A stretch of DNA of 64,000 bases from positions 930,267 to 994,266 of the forward strand of contig NZ_ATVL01000006.1 of NCBI RefSeq assembly GCF_000420705.1, given 5' to 3'. How positions within the stretch are numbered: the first letter of the stretch is position 1; each line of letters opens with the position of its first letter. Below are positions 1-8,855 of this stretch, piece by piece. Position numbers and translations under genes: made by a program. The DNA is from Hymenobacter norwichensis DSM 15439 (GTDB lineage: Bacteria; Bacteroidota; Bacteroidia; Cytophagales; Hymenobacteraceae). The notes under the pieces were generated by a model. That model was not told where the DNA came from, made no database searches, and saw only the letters and a program-made list of their open reading frames with translations.

Positions 1-746
1 AACTCGTCGCCATCGGTATCCTTGATAGAGGTTTGATACTGACCCGCCGCAATGCGCGACGACAGCGTAACCATGGTTTGAATACGGCGGCCAATCAGGC
101 GGATAATGTAGGTGGCCCATAACAGCCCCAGCAGAATGGCCAGCAGCGTGATACCCACCGAAATCAGCCGGGTTTCAGTGATGCTTTCCTGTAACCGAGT
201 GCTTTGCTTGGTTCGTTGCTTCTGCTCTTCCCGGTCGAAGCCAGCAAACAGCACCCGAATCTGGTCCATCATATACTTGCCCTGCAGGCTCTCGGCCAGC
301 TGTCGATGGGGTACGCTTTGGAGGCCTTCCTGCATGGGGTTGCGGCGCAGAGCTTCCCGCTTTTCGCTGATAAGCAAATGCGAGTAACTCAGCCAGTCGC
401 GGAACATCTGCCGGGCCCGCACAATGCGCGCATACTGGGCACTTTTAGGCGGCAGCTCGGAAAGCAACACGCTGAAATTGTTGAGCAGGTACCGCTCACC
501 CTGATGGTAGGGCTCCAATACTTCCTCCTTGCCCACTAGCATGTACCCCCGAAAGCCGGTTTCCATGTCCACGATGTTGCGCAGCAGGGTGGAGGCATCG
601 GTGAAGACGCGCTGCGAGGCCTGCACCTGCCGGGCGTTGCGCAGCACCTTACGGGAAAGCTGGTAGTTGATAAACACCACCCCCACGAACAGCAGCGAAA
701 TGACCAGAAAGCCGGCAAAGAGTTTGGTGGAAATCTTCAGCTTCAT
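1..746 (-). CDS. CHASE3-HAMP sensor protein, C-terminal part cut by window edge
   Basis: The reading frame starts at the ATG at 746-744 and stays open to base 1, so at least 248 residues are present and the output domain is missing. It opens with a membrane segment (about residues 7-27, KLFAGFLVISLLFVGVV). An extracytoplasmic CHASE3-type domain follows, with the typical VDMETGFRGYMLVG stretch near residues 66-79. A second membrane segment (about residues 197-217) leads into a HAMP linker whose DGDEL ending is visible at the edge. The family senses unknown small ligands or stress and passes the signal to a histidine kinase or chemoreceptor domain; which one cannot be told here. The CZB protein at 797-1162 lies 50 bases upstream on the same strand, so the two are probably co-transcribed and may act together. 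Confidence 0.85.
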   Translation of the reverse strand, partial: MKLKISTKLFAGFLVISLLFVGVVFINYQLSRKVLRNARQVQASQRVFTDASTLLRNIVDMETGFRGYMLVGKEEVLEPYHQGERYLLNNFSVLLSELPPKSAQYARIVRARQMFRDWLSYSHLLISEKREALRRNPMQEGLQSVPHRQLAESLQGKYMMDQIRVLFAGFDREEQKQRTKQSTRLQESITETRLISVGITLLAILLGLLWATYIIRLIGRRIQTMVTLSSRIAAGQYQTSIKDTDGDE

Positions 747-796
747 GCGGGCTATATGGCAAGGGTATAAATGCGCCGGGCAGAAAGATCTACTGC

Positions 797-1162
797 CTAT
801 TGCGCCCTACGCAGCTTCTGCTCCATAGTTCGCATCAGGGCAGTTATCTGGTCGGCAAGCTGTTCCACGGCGGGCAATGCGGCCAAGGCTGGCTCCACCT
901 GCCCGCGGGCGTGCAGGTCCATTAGGCGGTTGGCTTCCTGATGAATCCGGACGTGTAGGCGGTCCAACTCGCGCGACTCCGGCAAATGCCCATACGGTCC
1001 GAGTGCCCGGTCTCGAATCCAGTGGCCAAAGTTGCACTGGGCTGGGTCACGGATGGGGCCCTGGCTGGTGCCACTCCCGTATAAGTAGGAGCGCAACTTC
1101 GATTTGAATAGCAGGTGCTTCACTACAGCCGATTCAAAATCTTGCTTAAGCTCGTCGTTCAT
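797..1162 (-). CDS. Stand-alone CZB (chemoreceptor zinc-binding) domain protein
   Basis: This 121-residue protein consists almost only of a CZB domain. The signature is visible in order: an early His (about residue 17, in KHLLFKSKL), the core CNFGHWI motif, and a later helix with two histidines (LHVRIHQEA). In the family these His and Cys residues bind zinc and sense zinc or hypochlorous acid for chemoreceptors and diguanylate cyclases. CZB usually sits at the C-terminus of a larger sensor; here it is free-standing and soluble, with no signal peptide or membrane segment. The start is the ATG at 1162. It lies directly upstream of a CHASE3-HAMP sensor on the same strand, so it may be a separate zinc- or redox-sensing partner of that protein. 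Domain identity is clear; the partnership is inferred. Confidence 0.85.
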   Translation of the reverse strand: MNDELKQDFESAVVKHLLFKSKLRSYLYGSGTSQGPIRDPAQCNFGHWIRDRALGPYGHLPESRELDRLHVRIHQEANRLMDLHARGQVEPALAALPAVEQLADQITALMRTMEQKLRRAQ

Positions 1163-1242
1163 GGGGAGGTAGCCGCTGCGGCAGGGCTGGTAATAAATGT
1201 AAAATAACAGGGAGAGAGGCCGAAAACTAACCGGCCAGAACT

Positions 1243-1250
1243 CAAAGATA
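1243..1250 (-). promoter_or_regulatory. Possible -7 element for the CZB/CHASE3 operon
   Basis: Read on the minus strand this is TATCTTTG, a full match to the Bacteroidota -7 consensus TAnnTTTG, 80 bases upstream of the CZB start codon. I find no TTG at the expected -33 position, so the call is weak. Confidence 0.35.
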
Positions 1251-1376
1251 CTAGGACAAAGGCCGTGGTAGTAGCCCGCCCCACGGAATTAGCTAATTTC
1301 GCCGTGGCTTACTGCTTATACCGCCTTCTAGTTGAGCTTAAGCTGCCTAACTGCCCTCATTCCCCAATCCGAAATA

Positions 1377-2477
1377 ATGGCTGAAGACCTCAAAACCGTT
1401 GTCCTAAATGATGTTCACCAGCAGCTAGGCGCCAAGATGGTGCCGTTTGCCGGCTACAATATGCCCGTGCGCTATTCCTCCGACCTCGACGAGCACCACA
1501 CCGTCCGCCGGGCCGTGGGCATCTTCGACGTGTCGCACATGGGCGAGTTTCGGGTGCGTGGCCCGCAGGCCCTCGACCTGATTCAGCGCGTAACCAGCAA
1601 CGACGCCAGTAAGCTCACCGACGGCAAGGCCCAGTATTCGTGCTTGCCCAATCAGGAAGGCGGCATCGTGGATGATTTGCTGGTGTACAAGCTAGCCGAT
1701 GAGGACTACCTATTGGTGGTAAACGCCTCCAACATCGACAAAGATTGGAACTGGATTCAGCAGCACAACACAGCCGGCGCGGAAATGGAAAACGTGTCCG
1801 ACGACATCAGCCTGTTTGCCGTGCAAGGCCCTAAAGCCGTAGCCACGCTACAACCCCTGACCGACGTGGACCTGAGTGCCATCCCGTATTATTCGTTCGT
1901 GCAGGGTACGTTTGCGGGTGCACCGAATGTCATCATATCCGCCACAGGCTACACCGGGGCCGGCGGTTTCGAGCTGTACGTACCCAACGAGCACGCTCGG
2001 CAGGTGTGGGACAAGGTAATGGAAGCCGGCCAGCCCCACGGCCTAAAACCCATCGGCCTGGGTGCCCGCGACACGTTGCGCCTGGAAATGGGCTACTGCC
2101 TCTATGGTAACGACATCAACGACGAAACATCTCCGCTGGAAGCTGGCCTAGGCTGGATTACCAAGTTCAGCAAGGACTTCACCAATGCCGATAACCTGAA
2201 AAAGCAGAAGGAAACCGGTGTGGAGCGCAAGCTGGTGGGCTTCCTCATGGACGGTCCTGGCATTCCGCGTGGGCACTACGAGCTGGTGAACGAAGCCGGC
2301 GAAAAGGTAGGCGACGTCACCAGCGGCACCCAGTCGCCTTCGCTCAGCAAAGGTATCGGGTTGGGCTACGTGCAAACCGAGCTGAGCGCGCCCGGTAGCA
2401 AGATTTTCGTGCAGGTGCGCGGCAAAAACCTTCCCGCTACAGTGGTGAAGCTGCCGTTCGTGTCGGGCACGGAATAG
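1377..2477 (+). CDS. gcvT: Glycine cleavage system T protein (aminomethyltransferase)
   Basis: GcvT takes the aminomethyl group from the lipoylated H protein, moves its one-carbon unit to tetrahydrofolate and releases ammonia. The 366-residue length matches the family. Visible hallmarks are [12 protein letters not shown] near residue 22, DVSHMGEF near 51, the catalytic-aspartate stretch [10 protein letters not shown] (Asp99/Asp100), [11 protein letters not shown] near 193 and [11 protein letters not shown] near 232. The frame extends upstream to a TTG at 1332, but the ATG at 1377 starts the protein at the normal family position ([14 protein letters not shown]), so I chose it. The other cleavage-system genes (gcvH, gcvP) are not in this window, which is common in Bacteroidota. 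The ComB-family gene follows on the same strand after a 77-base gap that holds a small inverted repeat. Confidence 0.97.
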   Translation: MAEDLKTVVLNDVHQQLGAKMVPFAGYNMPVRYSSDLDEHHTVRRAVGIFDVSHMGEFRVRGPQALDLIQRVTSNDASKLTDGKAQYSCLPNQEGGIVDDLLVYKLADEDYLLVVNASNIDKDWNWIQQHNTAGAEMENVSDDISLFAVQGPKAVATLQPLTDVDLSAIPYYSFVQGTFAGAPNVIISATGYTGAGGFELYVPNEHARQVWDKVMEAGQPHGLKPIGLGARDTLRLEMGYCLYGNDINDETSPLEAGLGWITKFSKDFTNADNLKKQKETGVERKLVGFLMDGPGIPRGHYELVNEAGEKVGDVTSGTQSPSLSKGIGLGYVQTELSAPGSKIFVQVRGKNLPATVVKLPFVSGTE

Positions 2478-2492
2478 TAGCTGGAGGTTGGG

Positions 2493-2531
2493 AGCTAGAA
2501 GCGTCATGCTCTCAACTTCTGTCTTCTAGCT
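2493..2531. repeat. Small word-like inverted repeat between gcvT and comB
   Basis: The arms AGCTAGAAG (2493-2501) and CTTCTAGCT (2523-2531) pair perfectly. The right side continues with further copies of the same word (CTTCTATACTTCTAGTTTCTA, 2530-2550). It belongs to the class of locus-specific intergenic inverted repeats seen at several places in this window. Confidence 0.6.
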
Positions 2532-2554
2532 TCTATACTTCTAGTTTCTACTCG

Positions 2555-3265
2555 ATGCCCTCTTTTGATATTTGCTTTTCCCCGGAGCTGCTGCCGCTTT
2601 ACGACCTACGCGGGCGGGTAGCGGTAGTGGTTGATATTCTTCGGGCCACCTCATCCATTGTAACGGCACTGGCGCAGGGTGTCACGCATTTGGTACCCGT
2701 GAGCGAGGTGGCTGACTGCCAGGCGCTGGCCTTGCAAGGCTACCTCACCGCCGCCGAGCGGGACGGCTGCCAGCTGCCCGGCGTGGACCTTGGCAACTCG
2801 CCTTTCGGGTACCTGGATGGGGTGGTGGCTGTGCGCGGCCGGTCGGTGGCCATCACCACCACCAACGGCACCCGTGCCCTGCACCTCTCGCAGGCGGCAG
2901 ATGCAGTAGTAGTAGGCGCGTTCCTGAACCTAGGTGCCGTAGCCGATTTCCTGCGGGAGCAGCAGAAAGACGTAGTGGTGGTGTGTGCGGGCTGGAAGGG
3001 CAATTTCTGCCTAGAGGACACCCTGTTCGGTGGCGCCCTGGCCCACCACCTAGCCGCCAACTTTACCACCACCGATTCGGATGCCACCCTGGCGGCACTG
3101 GATTTGTGGCGGGCTGCGGCGTCTGATGTGGCTGGCTACCTGCTTAAATCGTCGCACGTGCGGCGGCTCAATAGTTTGGAGTCGCACAAGGACATGGAAT
3201 TTTGCGTGCGTCAAAACGAGTACAACGTGGTGCCGCTGTACCACGGCGGCCAGATTACGCTGTAG
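2555..3265 (+). CDS. comB: 2-phosphosulfolactate phosphatase (ComB) family protein
   Basis: The 236-residue protein carries the conserved ComB blocks: VVVDILRATSSIVTAL near residue 24, GVDLGNSPFGY near 75, TTTNGTRAL near 102 and VCAGWKGNFCLEDTLFGGAL near 146. Characterised members are Mg-dependent phosphatases that remove phosphate from 2-phosphosulfolactate in coenzyme M synthesis. Coenzyme M is not expected in this kind of organism, and no comA- or comC-like gene is next to it, so the physiological substrate is unsettled. Sulfolactate or sulfonate metabolism, for example linked to the sulfonolipids of Cytophagales, is possible but only inferred. The start ATG follows a 77-base gap after gcvT, so the pair may share a transcript. 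Confidence 0.88.
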   Translation: MPSFDICFSPELLPLYDLRGRVAVVVDILRATSSIVTALAQGVTHLVPVSEVADCQALALQGYLTAAERDGCQLPGVDLGNSPFGYLDGVVAVRGRSVAITTTNGTRALHLSQAADAVVVGAFLNLGAVADFLREQQKDVVVVCAGWKGNFCLEDTLFGGALAHHLAANFTTTDSDATLAALDLWRAAASDVAGYLLKSSHVRRLNSLESHKDMEFCVRQNEYNVVPLYHGGQITL

Positions 3266-3292
3266 TTCTGTTAGGCAGAAACCTGTTTTGTG

Positions 3293-3619
3293 CTACTTCA
3301 GCTTCTCGTTGTTGCGGTGCCGGTCGGTGTCGCGCAGGGTTTTCTTTTCCAGATTGCGCTGGAGGGCGTCGGTGAGGTTGACGCCGGTTTGGTTGGCTAA
3401 GCAAATCACCACGAACAGCACATCGGCTAGCTCATCGGCCAGCACTTTGTCTTTGTCGGATTCCTTGAACGACTGTTCACCGTATTGCCGGGCAATGATG
3501 CGGGCCACTTCGCCTACTTCTTCGGTGAGCATGGCCATGTTGGTTAGCTCATTGAAATAACGGATGCCGGTGGTTTGAATCCAGGCATCTACGGTCTGCT
3601 GTGCTTCGTCGATGGTCAT
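3293..3619 (-). CDS. MazG-like nucleotide pyrophosphohydrolase
   Basis: This 108-residue all-helical protein has the metal-binding pattern of the MazG/dUTPase-like fold. EEVGE (residues 33-37) comes first, and ADELADVLF (61-69) supplies the second ExxD pair (E63, D66). Such proteins hydrolyse (d)NTPs to monophosphates and pyrophosphate and are thought to clean the nucleotide pool; the exact substrate is unknown. It is a single-domain, short member, unlike the two-domain E. coli MazG. The start is the ATG at 3619. It converges with comB, with only 27 bases between the two stop codons. The dtd gene lies upstream on the same strand, about 90 bases away, and both are quality-control enzymes. Confidence 0.88.
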   Translation of the reverse strand: MTIDEAQQTVDAWIQTTGIRYFNELTNMAMLTEEVGEVARIIARQYGEQSFKESDKDKVLADELADVLFVVICLANQTGVNLTDALQRNLEKKTLRDTDRHRNNEKLK

Positions 3620-3710
3620 AAGTGAGTGATATAGATTGAGTAAGGTGCCCTGCGGAGCAAGTGGCGCAGCTGGCGCATACGTCGGTTGGCGGCTGCAAAC
3701 GTAGGCTACT

Positions 3711-4157
3711 TTACTCCTTAGTGTCTAGCACGATGGTAACGGGGCCGTCGTTGAGAAGTGCAACCTGCATATCAGCCCCAAATTCGCCGGTGGGTACGGG
3801 GTAACCTAAAAGTTGCTCTAAGCGCTGTACAAACTGCTCGTAGAGCGGAATGGCAATGGGTGGCGGTGCGGCGCCAATGTAGCTGGGGCGGTTGCCTTTG
3901 CGGGCATCGGCAAGCAACGTGAACTGGCTGACTACCAAGACCTGTCCGCCCACGTCCTGCACCGAGCGGTTCATCTTGCCTTCTTCATCGGAGAAGATGC
4001 GTAGCTGCACCAGCTTGCGCGCCATCCAGTCGAGAATGGCGGGGGTATCATCGGGCGCGAAGCCGGCTAGTACCAGCAGCCCTGGCCCAATCTGCCCAGT
4101 GATGCGCCCCTCAACAGTGACGCTGGCGTGCTGCACACGCTGAATAACGGTACGCAT
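3711..4157 (-). CDS. dtd: D-aminoacyl-tRNA deacylase
   Basis: Dtd frees D-amino acids wrongly attached to tRNA and so protects translation. The 148-residue protein has both active-site signatures: SQFTL at residues 77-81 and NDGPVT at 136-141, which contains the Gly-cisPro pair that excludes L-amino acids. The frame is open further upstream, to 4283, but [13 protein letters not shown] is the canonical N-terminus, so the ATG at 4157 is the start. The length fits the family (about 145-150). It is followed downstream on the same strand by the MazG-like gene. A membrane protein gene starts divergently at 4298, leaving about 140 bases for both promoters. Confidence 0.97.
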   Translation of the reverse strand: MRTVIQRVQHASVTVEGRITGQIGPGLLVLAGFAPDDTPAILDWMARKLVQLRIFSDEEGKMNRSVQDVGGQVLVVSQFTLLADARKGNRPSYIGAAPPPIAIPLYEQFVQRLEQLLGYPVPTGEFGADMQVALLNDGPVTIVLDTKE

Positions 4158-4297
4158 GTGAGTAACTGAGTAACAAAATGGCTGAATGGAACAGGGGTTT
4201 TGAGAGCTTTTCCGAAGCGGAGCTGCTGCTTGCAACGGTGCTGATGGCACCTCCCCGGCAAAACTAGCATCTTGCAACTCCATTTGCTGCCCCTGCT

Positions 4298-5839
4298 TTG
4301 CGTTTTACTTTCCTGGGTGTGAAGCTGCCCAATCTTCTATGGCCTGCCTTGGCGCTTATCGGCGTGGTGGCGGTGCGCCTATACGGCCTGGCGGAAGTGG
4401 CGCTGCCCGACTATGACTCTGTGCGCAACTGGCAAATAGTACAGGAGGTGGCCCACGGCAACCTGCGCAATTTGTTTCACCACGGCAGTCCAGGTTTCTC
4501 GCTGGTGTACGCTCCGGTGGCTTGGTTCACTACCGATTACCGTGTTTTTCAGCATCTGAATGCGCTGCTGGCTGTGGTAGCACTGGCCTGGTTAGTGCAG
4601 TTTGTGGGAGTTGCGGTCCGGCTAACGGCCCTTGAAAAGGCGCTGCTGCTGCTATTTGTTGGTACCTCGGTGTTTCTCACTTTCTCCGGCCGTGACTTTA
4701 CCATGGGCTCGATGAGCTTGTGGGTGTTCGTTGGCATGGTGCGGGCTCATTACCGGCGGCTTCGTAACCCAAGTATGCCGGCTTTGCTTGATGTAGCGGC
4801 ATGGCTGGCCCTCGGTTTAAGCGTTAACTACAAGTTTCTATTAACGCTGCCTGTGCTGCTGTTGCTGGAACTGCTGTGGGGCGGTGGCCTACTGTGGCGG
4901 CCTGTTGTGCTAACGCGGGTGTTGCTAGTGCTGGCCGTGCCTTACGTAGCGTTTGGGCTGCTGGGGGTACTCGGTGGGCTGCCGTGGTACCGTTGGCCCG
5001 CCGTGTACTATAACCTGGTTTTTCCGGGTGCCAGCAACACTGCCGGCCGCGCCGGCCATTTCCGCTTCGATGGGCTCTATTACTTGCTCTACCTCCGGGA
5101 TTTTGAGTCGCCGCTGTTGTTACCGGTGTTGCTGGGTGGGGTGCTGTTGGGGCTGCGGAGTGGCTGGCAGCACGCAAGGCGGAAAGCGCAGCGCCTGAGC
5201 CTGCCAACGTATCTGGGAATATGGGCAGGCTGCTTTCTGTTAGGTATGTCGTTGCTGCTGAAGGCGCCGCGAGGGTTGCTGCTGGTATACCCGCTGTTCT
5301 ACGTGCTGGCGTTTCTGGGAGTGCGCCAGCTGCTGCTCAGGGTTCGGTGGAAAGTGGTAGCCAACGCATGCTTGGCCGTTGTATTTCTGGTGGCTACGGC
5401 ATTCAATCTGCACCGGATTCAGCGCGAAATTTACGCCTACATGCCCACCCACTACGGTCAACTAGCCCGGCATCTTCGGCTACGCACTCCCACGCGCCCT
5501 ATTCGGATAGCAAGTACTCTCAGTTTGGGGCTGAGCCCGTTTCTCGTTAAGCTCGACACGCTGGCAGTTATAACAACTGAAGCACAACTGCCAGAATGGC
5601 GCCGAAAGCAGTTCGAGTATGTGCTGCTGGATGCCAGTTGGCGGGTCGTCAATTCGCCTTATTTCGATTCGCTGGCTCGGCAGCCTTCACTGTTCGCACT
5701 ACCCGAGCCGTTGCTTACCTCACCACTGTTGTTTCTGGAGCACTCCGAGTACACCGGCCTGGGCTACCAGGAAACGCTGAAGCTTCAGCAGGCCGCCCGC
5801 CAGGATTCCCTGCAACTGCGCCTTTACCGGCTGAGGTGA
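4298..5839 (+). CDS. Multi-pass membrane protein, possible GT-C-type glycosyltransferase
   Basis: The 513-residue protein has roughly ten to twelve hydrophobic segments. The first (about residues 13-29) is followed by an extracytoplasmic loop containing [11 protein letters not shown] (near residue 36). An acidic first loop of this kind is typical of GT-C lipid-linked-sugar transferases such as the ArnT/PMT type. The last 120 or so residues are soluble. The start is uncertain: the frame is open from 4268 and the first plausible codon is TTG at 4298 (TTG-CGT-TTT). It sits alone between divergent dtd and convergent mltG, so context gives no substrate. I recognise the fold type but no specific family. 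Another gene of similar overall design lies at 53324-55141. Confidence 0.7.
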   Translation: MRFTFLGVKLPNLLWPALALIGVVAVRLYGLAEVALPDYDSVRNWQIVQEVAHGNLRNLFHHGSPGFSLVYAPVAWFTTDYRVFQHLNALLAVVALAWLVQFVGVAVRLTALEKALLLLFVGTSVFLTFSGRDFTMGSMSLWVFVGMVRAHYRRLRNPSMPALLDVAAWLALGLSVNYKFLLTLPVLLLLELLWGGGLLWRPVVLTRVLLVLAVPYVAFGLLGVLGGLPWYRWPAVYYNLVFPGASNTAGRAGHFRFDGLYYLLYLRDFESPLLLPVLLGGVLLGLRSGWQHARRKAQRLSLPTYLGIWAGCFLLGMSLLLKAPRGLLLVYPLFYVLAFLGVRQLLLRVRWKVVANACLAVVFLVATAFNLHRIQREIYAYMPTHYGQLARHLRLRTPTRPIRIASTLSLGLSPFLVKLDTLAVITTEAQLPEWRRKQFEYVLLDASWRVVNSPYFDSLARQPSLFALPEPLLTSPLLFLEHSEYTGLGYQETLKLQQAARQDSLQLRLYRLR

Positions 5840-5925
5840 GTTGGTGCAATAGTGAGTTTAATGGGCGCAAGCAACGCCAGCAGAACATCCGCCTCACTAG
5901 TTCACAACCTCACCATTTGGCTGCT

Positions 5926-6987
5926 TCACCGCTTTACACCTAAGCTGTCTAGGTGCTGCTGGTAGCGGCGGGCGTTTCGTTTGTGGTCGGCATAGGTTTC
6001 AGCGAAGTCGGAGTAGCCACTGCCATCGGGGCGGGCACAAAAGAACACGTACTGGTGGGCTGCGGGCTTCAGCACGGCATCTAGGCTTTGGCGGTTGGCC
6101 GAGGTGATAGGACCGGGGGGTAGACCTTTATGCTTGTAGGTGTTGTAGGGCGAATCCACCAGCTTGTCCTTGTTGAGCACCCGTTTCACCCCGAAGTTGC
6201 CGATGGCCCACAGCAGCGTGGGGTCGGCTTGCAGGCGCATATTGCGCCGGAGTCGGTTCAGGTACACGCCCGCGATAATGGGCTTGTCTTCCTTCTTGGC
6301 CGTTTCGCGTTGCACAATACTGGCCAGCACGTGCACCTGTGTGGGCGAGAGGCCCAGTGAGTCGGCGCGCTGCTGCCGCTCGGCGGTCCAGAACCGGTGG
6401 TGCGTAGCCGCGGCCGAATCCAGAAACTGCCGGGCCGAGGTATTCCAGAACAAGCGGTACGGGCCCGGTAGAAACAGCGTTAGCACGGTGGTCGTATCCA
6501 GTTGGTAGCGCTGGGTGAGGAACGCATTATTGTTGAGCAACTGGCGCAATTCTGTGGAATCGGCTTCCAACTGTAGGCTGATTTGGCGGGTGAGCTGCGG
6601 CTTGTACTTGAAAGCGTCGAGTGTGAAAGCCAAAGTGTCCTGCCGCCCAGTCAGCAGCATATCCAACAAGTCTTGGTTGCCCAGCGTGGGGTCGAGGCGG
6701 TAGCGGCCAGGGCGCACCAATTGCGGGTAATTGCGTCGTTCGGCCAGCCACTCAAAGGTGCGTAAATCGCGCAGCAGCTCGTGGCGCCGCAACGAATCCA
6801 ATACTGCCGGGTAACCGGTGCCCGTTCGGATATACAGATAGCCTGCGCCGTAAGGCGACACTGCTACATTGGGCTGCCACAGGATGCGCCAGGTACCGTA
6901 CGTGGCGCCCCCGACGAGCAGCAATGCAGTCAGCAGTACGTACCACAGCCAGCGGCGGGAAGCGGAAGCAGGTTTCGGGTCAGGCAA
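5926..6987 (-). CDS. mltG: Endolytic murein transglycosylase MltG
   Basis: MltG cuts nascent glycan strands in the periplasm next to the inner membrane and is thought to end peptidoglycan elongation. The 353-residue protein has a short cytoplasmic tail, one membrane anchor (about residues 12-32) and a YceG-like domain. Signatures are LASIVQRET with catalytic Glu228, GVYLNRL near 240, LQADPTLLW at 252-260 and the SPYNTYKHKGLPPGPI stretch near 279. The only start in a sensible place is a TTG at 6987, since no ATG precedes the anchor. The gene converges with the membrane protein at 4298-5839. The XRE regulator is upstream on the same strand, about 165 bases away. Confidence 0.95.
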   Translation of the reverse strand: MPDPKPASASRRWLWYVLLTALLLVGGATYGTWRILWQPNVAVSPYGAGYLYIRTGTGYPAVLDSLRRHELLRDLRTFEWLAERRNYPQLVRPGRYRLDPTLGNQDLLDMLLTGRQDTLAFTLDAFKYKPQLTRQISLQLEADSTELRQLLNNNAFLTQRYQLDTTTVLTLFLPGPYRLFWNTSARQFLDSAAATHHRFWTAERQQRADSLGLSPTQVHVLASIVQRETAKKEDKPIIAGVYLNRLRRNMRLQADPTLLWAIGNFGVKRVLNKDKLVDSPYNTYKHKGLPPGPITSANRQSLDAVLKPAAHQYVFFCARPDGSGYSDFAETYADHKRNARRYQQHLDSLGVKR

Positions 6988-7152
6988 AAGTTAAAAGTCT
7001 GGTAGGCGAATCAGCTATACCCCGAAACCAGCTGCGTAGTTCCGTGTAAAACTTTGGTGGCGGCCGTTGCTACCCTGGCTAAGGAAGCCGGTCAACGGCT
7101 GTCTCATCTGCCTTGGCCGGACGCTTCCGGGGCTGTGGGTAACAGTATGAGG

Positions 7153-8649
7153 CTAAATATCGGCATTAACCAGCGCGGCAATGGCAGCTTCGGTTTCCCG
7201 TTGCCGGGCCCGGCGCTCGATTTCCAGCGGTTCAGCGGCGCGCACCTCACAGTTCGGAATCTGGCACCGTTCACAGGTTTCATTCACTGTTCGTTGCGGA
7301 ATCAGGCCGTCGTCGTAGAACTGAATTCTCTGGCGTAGGTTTTCATCCACCAGCAGCCCCACGGTAACGCTCACGGCGGGCTCGGTGGGGCCAGCTGCTC
7401 GCGCCAGCGTCAAACACAAATATTCGTCGTTGTTGGGGTAGCGGGAGCGTTGCGCGCCCATCACAAAGGCCGGCACCTCAGTAGTCGCCTGGCGCCGCGC
7501 TTCCTGTACCATCCGAATAGATACCCAGCGCCGGCAGTAATGCTCGTGCAGCTCGTTGCCGTGGGGGTTGTGTAGGCGCGACAAGTGCAACTCCTTGCTG
7601 AGCTTGTAGCCCTCATCCGTCTCACTGGATTGGTCGAAACGCAAAAAAAACAGGCTTTGCAGCCCGAAATGCCGAGGTAGCAAATTGGTGAGCCGCTGCA
7701 TAAACATCTCCGGCGACACATCATAGCGCGCAAGCAGGGCTGCTAGCCCGGCCGGTACCCAGCCGGGTAAGCTGAAAAACTGCTGCAAGTCGCGCACCAG
7801 GCTTTCTTCTTCCATCAGCAGCGCGCCGGCGAAATACGAGGCCTTGAAGTTGTTGAGTACCTCCTCGAAAGAGCGCACCGGGAACGTGGCATTCACGTAG
7901 GGCCGCTCTTTCAGGCCCAGATAATTGAAGGCTACTTCCCGGCCCAGCACAAACGCTTCCTGCGCCTTGGAGAGACCGGGCCGCAACAGCAAGCAACGGG
8001 TTCTGGGCTGGAACACCGACCGGAGCCGCCCCAATGACTTGTAGTTGGCCAGCTTGGTGCGGTTGAGGGTATAGCCGTACTTCTCCACCAGTACACGCTC
8101 TAGCTGCGTGGTGTCGAAGGGGGCGGTAGTGGTCAGATTCTCTTCCACGCAAAACGTCCGCACATCCTGCTCCAGGTCTTCGAAATAGTTGTCGTGCATC
8201 TCCTGGTAGGAGCGCAAGGCTGCTAGAAAGAAGTTCTCCTGGCGCATTTCGAAATTGCGGGCTATTTCGAAAAGCGTGCTGATGAAGGCATTCATCTTAG
8301 CCGGTGCATCGGCAATCAGCTCCACAATTCGAATAGGGTCGAGGCCGTACATTTCCAGCGGAAACTCTTTGAGCACATCCGACTGCAATAACTCCGATAT
8401 GGGCTCTAGGCGACGGCTCAGCGTGAGCGAAGTCAGCTGGTCGTAGCTGACGCCAAGTACTTTGCTGAGGCTCAGTATTTTGTCGGCCTTTGGGTATTTT
8501 TTGCCTTTCTCTATCTCATTCAGGTACGAAACAGATACGTCGCAGGCGCGCGCCATTTCGGCGGGGGTGAAGCCGCGTTCCTGGCGCAACTCGCGCAATT
8601 TCAATCCGAAAATCAACCGGACAACCTGACCGTGGCTTAGCATAGACAA
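7153..8649 (-). CDS. XRE-family regulator with large ScfR/RamB-like C-terminal region
   Basis: The 498-residue protein has an N-terminal helix-turn-helix (residues about 12-70; MARACDVSVSYLNEIEKGKK). A long region follows, of the kind found in RamB/ScfR short-chain fatty-acyl or acetate regulators (IrrE-like plus DUF2083). No HExxH protease motif is visible, so a peptidase activity is unlikely. The C-terminus holds a cysteine cluster (CERCQIPNC, near residue 461), possibly metal-binding. Characterised relatives control glyoxylate, methylcitrate or acyl-CoA genes after sensing acyl-CoA-type ligands; the targets here are unknown. It is monocistronic: a terminator for rnd lies upstream at 8771-8810. 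The start ATG (MSMLSHGQ) is at 8649. Confidence 0.85.
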   Translation of the reverse strand: MSMLSHGQVVRLIFGLKLRELRQERGFTPAEMARACDVSVSYLNEIEKGKKYPKADKILSLSKVLGVSYDQLTSLTLSRRLEPISELLQSDVLKEFPLEMYGLDPIRIVELIADAPAKMNAFISTLFEIARNFEMRQENFFLAALRSYQEMHDNYFEDLEQDVRTFCVEENLTTTAPFDTTQLERVLVEKYGYTLNRTKLANYKSLGRLRSVFQPRTRCLLLRPGLSKAQEAFVLGREVAFNYLGLKERPYVNATFPVRSFEEVLNNFKASYFAGALLMEEESLVRDLQQFFSLPGWVPAGLAALLARYDVSPEMFMQRLTNLLPRHFGLQSLFFLRFDQSSETDEGYKLSKELHLSRLHNPHGNELHEHYCRRWVSIRMVQEARRQATTEVPAFVMGAQRSRYPNNDEYLCLTLARAAGPTEPAVSVTVGLLVDENLRQRIQFYDDGLIPQRTVNETCERCQIPNCEVRAAEPLEIERRARQRETEAAIAALVNADI

Positions 8650-8770
8650 TAGGGCGCGAAAAGGGTTTCGCGAAGAAACGAGAGCAGAGCATGCGGTAGC
8701 TCACGGGCACACAACCCGCTGAGCGTCCGTCTGCAAAGAACAGAATTTCGGAGGGTTTCTTGCGGGCTGC

Positions 8771-8810
8771 AAATAAAAAAGACCGGCTTGGTAGCCAGTC
8801 TTTTTTATTT
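8771..8810 (-). terminator. Intrinsic terminator after rnd
   Basis: A perfect hairpin with outer arms AAATAAAAAAGAC and GTCTTTTTTATTT closes on a GGCT/AGCC core. On the minus strand it ends in a T-run. It lies 46 bases beyond the rnd stop codon. Confidence 0.85.
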
Positions 8811-8855
8811 GGGGGCTTTCTTGAAGCGGCGTTTCAGCGTTGCTGACCTTGTGCG

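Noticed and set aside
112..539. Two overlapping plus-strand open frames (91 and 111 codons) at the left edge
   Set aside because: They run antisense to the CHASE3-HAMP sensor, whose own frame is long, starts well and has clear domains. Their products have no recognisable features.
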